A stretch of 9,760 nt of DNA from DAOVQB01 sp023128935 (GTDB lineage: Bacteria; Eisenbacteria; RBG-16-71-46; CAIMUX01; WJJG01). Every line of letters begins with the position of its first letter. The first letter of the stretch is position 1. Both the position numbers and the translations under genes were made by a program. The stretch is taken from the NCBI GenBank assembly GCA_030628905.1, contig DAOVQB010000171.1, forward strand, positions 1 through 9,760, read 5' to 3'. Shown piece by piece: positions 5,382 to 9,760 of this stretch. The notes under the pieces are model-generated. The model saw only the letters and a program-made list of their open reading frames with translations. It had not been told where the DNA came from and ran no database searches.

Positions 5382-8300
5382 ATGCGCGAGGGAAGGCATT
5401 GTCAGAGAGCATCGATGGCGCGGCGACTGCTGGGGTGTGCCCTGGTTCTTGGGGTGCTGTTGGTGGTGAATACGGCCGAAGCAACGGTTCTCAGGCAGCA
5501 CTATGAGTTTGCTGAACCCGCTGTCGAGGTCGTGGATGGCACCTGCAGGGTGACTATGGAAAACGCCTGGAGCTACGGTGCCCCCGGGGAGCCCGTGCTC
5601 CCGATGGTTGGAGCGCAGATCCTCCTGCCACCCGGCGAGGTGATCGCCGACCTCGAGATCATCCCGGGAGAGAAGGTTACGATAAAGGGAACCTATCTTG
5701 TCGAGCCGGGCCAATTGCAGTATCCCCTGAGCTTCACTGGCCCGCCCGAGACCATGCAGCCCAACGAGGCCATTTACGGCTCGGGTTCTCCATTCCCCGG
5801 CAAGCTCCACGATGAACCCCAGAGCGGTCTTTTCCGGGGATATCGGATAGCCTCATTCGCTCTTCACCCGATCGAGTATGTTCCCTCAGATGGCAGGCTG
5901 TCCTACCTGAAGAGCTTAGAGGTCAAGATAACGACTGCTCCCAGCGCTGATGCCTTGACCCAAACCGCACGGATGGTCAGACACGATGCGACTACGCTCT
6001 CTCGAATCTCCGGGATTGTCGACAACCCGTCCGGGCTGGGTGGATACGGCTCGGTTGAACGGATACACGGCGGGACCCTCAGACTCGATCCTGATCTGGA
6101 GTATAAGTACATCATTGTCACGACTGATGCGTGGGATGACTATCTCGATCCTCTGGTTGAATTCGCCACTCAGCGCGGTCACAAGGCCGGTGTCTTTCTG
6201 AAGTCCTGGATCTTCGAGAACTACACCCAGGGAGTTGACGACCAGGACAACATCCGTGACTTCATTATCGACGCTTACGAAACTTGGGATATCGACTATG
6301 TCCTTCTAGTTGGTGATGCCCGGGAAGCAGATGGGATTCCCCACCGCGGCCTCTATTCATCAACTGCTTATGGTGTCAGCGACACGGACATCCCCGCAGA
6401 CCTGTACTACGGCTGCCTTGACGGCAACTGGAACAACGATGGCGACAACCGGTGGGGCGAGCCGGGAGAGGAAGATTTCTACCACGATGTCGGAGTTGGA
6501 CGCGCCTGTGTTGATGACGCCACTGAGATCCAGAATTTTGTTGTCAAGGTCATGCGCTATCAGGATGAACCGATTGTGTCCGAGAGCGACGAGGCGCTGA
6601 TGGCCGGAGAACTGCTTTGGGCTGATCCGACCTGGGGCGGGGACTACAAAGACGAAATCAAGGATGGCGCCAGCACTCACGGTTATACAACAGTTGGATT
6701 CGCGCCAACGATGAACGTCGGCACACTTTATGATCGCGATTACACCTGGACCGCGAGCGAGCTGCTCACCCTAATGGAAAACGGGCTGAATATCGTCAAT
6801 CACCTCGGGCACTGTAATGTTAACTATTCGATGAGGATGTATATTCCTGATATTGCCTCCTTCGACAACGATGGCACGGTGCACACCTATAACTTCGTCT
6901 ATAGCCAGGGTTGCTACTGTGGGTCGTTCGATAACCGTAATACTTCCGGCGGCTACGGGGAGGACTGTTTTGCTGAGGAGTTCCAGACGGATGATGATGG
7001 CGCCGTCGCCGTTGTGATGAATTCGCGCTACGGATGGGGCGAGCACATGGGCACTAACGGCTCTTCGCAGTATTTCGATCGGCAGTTCTTCGATGCGATC
7101 TTCGGCGAGCAGATCTATCCGATTGCCGATGTAAATGATGATTCCAAGATGGACAACATTTGGGCCATCAATTATGGCGCCAACCGGTGGTGCTATTACG
7201 ACCTCAATGTTTTCGGCGATCCCGCGATGCATCTCTGGACAGCGGAGCCGGGCGAGCTGGATGTATCCCACGTTCCCGCTATCTTAATCGGCGCGGAAGA
7301 TCTAGATGTCACCGTGATGGCTGCCGGGGGCGGCCCGATAGAGGGAGCGCGGGTCACCATCTATACGGATGACTACTCGGTTTACGACACGGACCTGACC
7401 GATGCAACCGGCAATGTGACGCTGCATCCGAATGCATCGTACCCAGGAGTGTTGTATGTCAAGGCGACGGCGCACGATTACTTGGTGTCGAACACAGAGA
7501 TCCAGATCATACCACCTGAAGGACCATATCTGGTCATCGAGGAGGTTGTATACCTGGATGGAGGTGGCGACGGGCTCGTCAACGCCGGTGAAGCCGTGGA
7601 GATGCAAGTAAAGCTGAAGAATGTAGGGGTTGAGCTTGCGACGGCGATCAGTGCTACCATCAGCACAGAAGATGAATATGTGAACATCACCGTGAACACG
7701 CAAACCTTCCCGGACATCCCGGCCGGCGGCGAGGCTTGGGGCGATGGCAACTACGCCTTTGACGTTTCCCCCAACTGCCCCGATGAGCACCATGTGGTGA
7801 TGCCGACGGTCATCGAGGGAGAGGAGCGGCTGACGTGGGAGACGCAGATCTACTTCACCGTGCACGCGCCTGTGATCTCGATCCTCTCAATCGATATTGA
7901 TGACACCGCCAGTGGCAACGGCAATCTGCGCCTTGATCCTGGGGAGGATGCCACGGTGGCTGTGGTCCTGCACAACGCGGGTACCGGGAGGCTTGACGAC
8001 ATCACCGGTGTCTTCACCTGCAATCATCCCCTGGTCACGATTCTTTCTGGAACCGGCAGCATCCCGGGATTGGGGGAGGATGAAAGCGGGCTTCTGGAAC
8101 CGGTCTTCGAGGTATCAGTAGACCCGGCATTCAACTCGTTTGAAACCGACTTCTATCTATATGTGACAGGAACGAACAGCTTTGGGCAACTCTTTGATTT
8201 CCGACTTTCGATCGGAGGATTCTACGAGACGGTCGAGGAAGGTGCGGGTGACTGGGTGCACTACGTTGTGACCGGCGGCTTCGCTGATCAGTGGCACGTC

Positions 8301-9080
8301 TCTGAGAGCCGCAATCATACACCTGGTGGGACCAAGAGCTGGAAATGCGGGGACACAGGTACTGGTAACTATGCGAATCTGCTGGACGCTGGACTCGAGA
8401 CACCCGCGGTGAACCTCTTCGGCGAGGGTGAATTGCTCTTCTGGATGTGGATCGACGCCGAGGAGAGCGCGATGCATTCAGGCCGGGCCTACGACGGTGG
8501 TTTGGTGGAGATGTCGGTTGATGGTGGACCCTTCGAGCAGATCACGCCTGTAGGGGGCTACACGCATACGATCCGTGAGGGTTCTACCCCGGGACCGTTC
8601 CCAGAGGGCACACCGGTTTTCTCAGGGAACTATGACTGGCAGCTGGTGAACTTCGATCTCCCCGACGTGGTCGGGAACGTGGCCTTCCGGTTCCGGTTTG
8701 GGGCGGATGGCGCGGACGCATGTGAGGGTTGGTACATCGACGATATCGAGATCCTGGGTCTCGGTCAGTCCGCTGGCATCGAAGCGGAGGATCATTCGTT
8801 CGTGCGAATGCGCCTTGATTCCGGCAGCCCTAATCCATTTGGTATGAGCACCCGCATCTGCTTCTCGCTGCCAGAAGCGGGACACGCAGAGCTGGAGGTG
8901 TTTGATCCCACCGGGCGCCTCATCCGCACGCTCCTGAACGGCAAGGTTCCCGCGGGCACGCATGCCCTCGTTTGGGAAGGCGATGATGAAACGGGCCGCC
9001 AGGTCGCGAGCGGCTTGTACTACTACCGGTTGAGTACTGAGGAAGGCATGCTCAAGCGTTCTATGGTGCTGCTTCGATAG
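5382..9080 (+). CDS. Secreted C25 (gingipain-like) cysteine peptidase with FlgD-Ig C-terminus
   Basis: A 1232-residue exported multidomain protease. Residues 1-34 are a signal peptide with a long basic start and hydrophobic core (LLGCALVLGVLLVV), cleaved after AEA. About 35-235 match a C25 propeptide (YGAPGEPVLPMVGAQILLPP). The catalytic region spans about 236-620: YKYIIVTTDAWDDYLDPLVE, the conserved ADLYYGCLDGNWNNDGD (339-355), VGVGRA, then VNHLGHCN with catalytic His477 and YSQGCYCGSFDN with nucleophile Cys511. The 34-residue His-Cys spacing is close to that of gingipain R, and EDCFAEE and NSRYGWG follow as expected. Then come a CNA/Ig-like module (about 625-712), two related Ig-like modules each opening with an Asp/Gly-rich turn and a GE motif (about 717-830 and 831-945), a jelly-roll-like module ending GWYIDDIEIL (about 950-1125), and a FlgD-Ig C-terminus (about 1140-1232: SPNPF, GRLIRTLL, VWEGDDETGR, SGLYYYRL, MVLLR). 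That last domain is typical of proteins exported and attached by type IX-like or related systems, which is inferred here. No operon partner is seen. Confidence 0.93.
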   Translation: MREGRHCQRASMARRLLGCALVLGVLLVVNTAEATVLRQHYEFAEPAVEVVDGTCRVTMENAWSYGAPGEPVLPMVGAQILLPPGEVIADLEIIPGEKVTIKGTYLVEPGQLQYPLSFTGPPETMQPNEAIYGSGSPFPGKLHDEPQSGLFRGYRIASFALHPIEYVPSDGRLSYLKSLEVKITTAPSADALTQTARMVRHDATTLSRISGIVDNPSGLGGYGSVERIHGGTLRLDPDLEYKYIIVTTDAWDDYLDPLVEFATQRGHKAGVFLKSWIFENYTQGVDDQDNIRDFIIDAYETWDIDYVLLVGDAREADGIPHRGLYSSTAYGVSDTDIPADLYYGCLDGNWNNDGDNRWGEPGEEDFYHDVGVGRACVDDATEIQNFVVKVMRYQDEPIVSESDEALMAGELLWADPTWGGDYKDEIKDGASTHGYTTVGFAPTMNVGTLYDRDYTWTASELLTLMENGLNIVNHLGHCNVNYSMRMYIPDIASFDNDGTVHTYNFVYSQGCYCGSFDNRNTSGGYGEDCFAEEFQTDDDGAVAVVMNSRYGWGEHMGTNGSSQYFDRQFFDAIFGEQIYPIADVNDDSKMDNIWAINYGANRWCYYDLNVFGDPAMHLWTAEPGELDVSHVPAILIGAEDLDVTVMAAGGGPIEGARVTIYTDDYSVYDTDLTDATGNVTLHPNASYPGVLYVKATAHDYLVSNTEIQIIPPEGPYLVIEEVVYLDGGGDGLVNAGEAVEMQVKLKNVGVELATAISATISTEDEYVNITVNTQTFPDIPAGGEAWGDGNYAFDVSPNCPDEHHVVMPTVIEGEERLTWETQIYFTVHAPVISILSIDIDDTASGNGNLRLDPGEDATVAVVLHNAGTGRLDDITGVFTCNHPLVTILSGTGSIPGLGEDESGLLEPVFEVSVDPAFNSFETDFYLYVTGTNSFGQLFDFRLSIGGFYETVEEGAGDWVHYVVTGGFADQWHVSESRNHTPGGTKSWKCGDTGTGNYANLLDAGLETPAVNLFGEGELLFWMWIDAEESAMHSGRAYDGGLVEMSVDGGPFEQITPVGGYTHTIREGSTPGPFPEGTPVFSGNYDWQLVNFDLPDVVGNVAFRFRFGADGADACEGWYIDDIEILGLGQSAGIEAEDHSFVRMRLDSGSPNPFGMSTRICFSLPEAGHAELEVFDPTGRLIRTLLNGKVPAGTHALVWEGDDETGRQVASGLYYYRLSTEEGMLKRSMVLLR

Positions 9081-9262
9081 CAGGTGACCCTCCAGGTCCA
9101 GTTGGATGGCGAGAAGTGTCCGGTTATACATGTGAATTAGACACCGGCCATCTCGCTGGCTTGGACATCGAAAGAGGTGGCGAACATAGACGGGGTAGCG
9201 GAAGGCCCGCGCCGACTGGAAACTGGTCGACGCGGGCCTCAGCTGCATTCGGGGACCATCTT
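9081..9262 (+). other. Region after the peptidase with inverted repeats
   Basis: No gene. An imperfect stem is possible at 9109-9156 (GCGAGA with TCTCGC, and GTGTC with GACAC inside), and a strong inverted repeat at 9203-9239. Either may end the peptidase transcript; neither has a T-run, so factor-independent termination is not assured. Confidence 0.4.
9203..9239 (+). terminator. Strong inverted repeat, possible terminator
   Basis: AGGCCCGCG (9203-9211) pairs with CGCGGGCCT (9231-9239), and after one mismatch CGAC pairs with GTCG, giving a 14-bp near-perfect GC-rich stem around a 9-base loop. It lies about 120 bases after the peptidase stop and 25 bases before the downstream promoter. There is no following T-run; a boundary of a mobile element is an alternative. 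Confidence 0.4.
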
Positions 9263-9271
9263 TGGTATAAT
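9263..9271 (+). promoter_or_regulatory. Extended -10 promoter
   Basis: TGGTATAAT: a perfect TATAAT at 9266-9271 preceded by the TGn extension, which can work without a good -35 box; none is seen at the right distance. Transcription would begin near 9278, about 65 bases before the ATG at 9344. Confidence 0.55.
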
Positions 9272-9331
9272 TAAATGAGTTCTCTCGTTCCTCTAACACA
9301 AGAATCTTCCATAGCCAGGCGCCGCGACTAG

Positions 9332-9338
9332 AAGGAGG
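9332..9338 (+). promoter_or_regulatory. Shine-Dalgarno of transposase-like ORF
   Basis: AAGGAGG, five bases before ATG 9344. An in-frame TAG at 9329-9331 rules out any start further upstream. Confidence 0.8.
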
Positions 9339-9343
9339 TCAGC

Positions 9344-9760
9344 ATGCTACGGATCCACCCCACACTGAGCTTGAGATCATGGCGCTTGCGCACATTCTTC
9401 CTAATCATCGCAGGCAACATCCGCACCATTGAGAAGCGTGTGAGAAAGTTCCGTGCCTGGCTTACCCGCCGCAAGGGCTATTCGCAAAACCAGGACGCTC
9501 AGAAAATGATCGAACAGATCGACAAATACTGGAAGAAGCTCTTTGCCGATCCCTTTACCGTTCAGACCCCCTCCGGCCCGATCCTGATCCAGCCCCAGCG
9601 CACCAACAACATCCTCGGGCAGTTCTTTCGCCGCCTCAAGCGCGCCAACCGCCGTAGGACAGGAAACGCCTCCTCAAGTCGCATGCTTCGTACGATGCTC
9701 GCCGAAACCCCGCTGGTTCGGAACCTCGAGAATCCTGACTACATGAGGATCCTGCTCGGC
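9344..9760 (+). CDS. Transposase-like protein, 5' part only (runs off window)
   Basis: An open frame of 139 codons from ATG 9344 that continues past the window. The start is well supported by AAGGAGG and by a stop just before it. The first ~70 residues are basic with a hydrophobic stretch (TFFLIIAG) and then KYWKKLFADPF. From about residue 85 it reads QPQRTNNILGQFFRRLKRAN, RRRTGN, LRTMLAETPLVRNL and NPDYMRILLG. The 'RTNN..e.fFR.lKR..RR.tG...' followed by 'LA.TPLV.NL..p.Y' pattern is one I associate with the C-terminal part of DDE-type transposases. If so, the visible protein lacks the N-terminal catalytic region and would be a 5'-truncated copy with its own promoter and ribosome-binding site, or a short accessory protein. 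The exact IS family cannot be named; an uncharacterised non-transposase remains possible. Confidence 0.55.
   Translation, partial: MLRIHPTLSLRSWRLRTFFLIIAGNIRTIEKRVRKFRAWLTRRKGYSQNQDAQKMIEQIDKYWKKLFADPFTVQTPSGPILIQPQRTNNILGQFFRRLKRANRRRTGNASSSRMLRTMLAETPLVRNLENPDYMRILLG

Noticed and set aside
9109..9156. Imperfect stem after the peptidase as an intrinsic terminator
   Set aside because: The stem is interrupted by unpaired stretches, the loop is long and no T-run follows; mentioned only as part of the region description.
8622..9299. Minus-strand frame of 225 codons at the end of the peptidase
   Set aside because: It is antisense to the FlgD-Ig and jelly-roll-like modules, with no family similarity and no start signal.

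Overview
The window is GC-rich bacterial DNA that reads as a loosely packed, partly eroded region holding four apparently intact genes and at least four gene relics. The clearest taxonomic hint is a large secreted C25 (gingipain-type) cysteine peptidase ending in a FlgD-Ig-like C-terminal domain, together with a second, relic copy of such a C-terminus and a small secreted DUF6599-like protein. This combination is familiar from candidate phyla related to the FCB group (Eisenbacteria, Krumholzibacteriota, Latescibacterota and similar). That placement is inference; no rRNA or ribosomal marker is present.

Layout. 1-399: no supportable gene. 400-1008 (-): secreted DUF6599-like protein whose leader is a 66-nt homopurine mRNA stretch made of tandem 10-bp Shine-Dalgarno-like units. 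1293-1418 (-): the last ~40 codons of a FlgD-Ig/sorting-type domain, cut off from any gene. 1667-2557 (+): a UbiE/MenG methyltransferase with a complete catalytic core and an unexplained ~67-residue tail. 2599-5069 (+): a decayed efflux operon in the usual order (TetR regulator, RND pump, TolC-type outer-membrane channel), with the membrane fusion protein gene missing, the regulator's DNA-binding part broken, the pump reduced to its C-terminal third with an internal deletion, a 33-bp duplication and a frameshift, and the TolC gene broken by several frameshifts. ATGA stop/start overlaps survive at both remaining junctions, which shows the former translational coupling. 5382-9080 (+): the C25 peptidase, 1232 residues, with strong Shine-Dalgarno, signal peptide, His/Cys catalytic dyad, Ig-like modules, a jelly-roll-like module and the FlgD-Ig C-terminus. 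9081-9343: inverted repeats, then an extended -10 promoter. 9344 to the window end (+): the start of a transposase-like ORF that runs off the window.

Functionally, the two secreted proteins and the peptidase-type C-terminal domains point to an export and surface-attachment lifestyle. The efflux system can no longer assemble a tripartite pump from the genes seen here. Four separate short tandem duplications (10, 23, 33 and 48 bp units) lie in the first half of the window, next to or inside the eroded genes, which suggests slippage or recombination as the decay mechanism. I see no CRISPR array, rRNA or tRNA, and no convincing new multi-gene system; the most interesting signals are the repeated ribosome-binding tract and the eroding operon.
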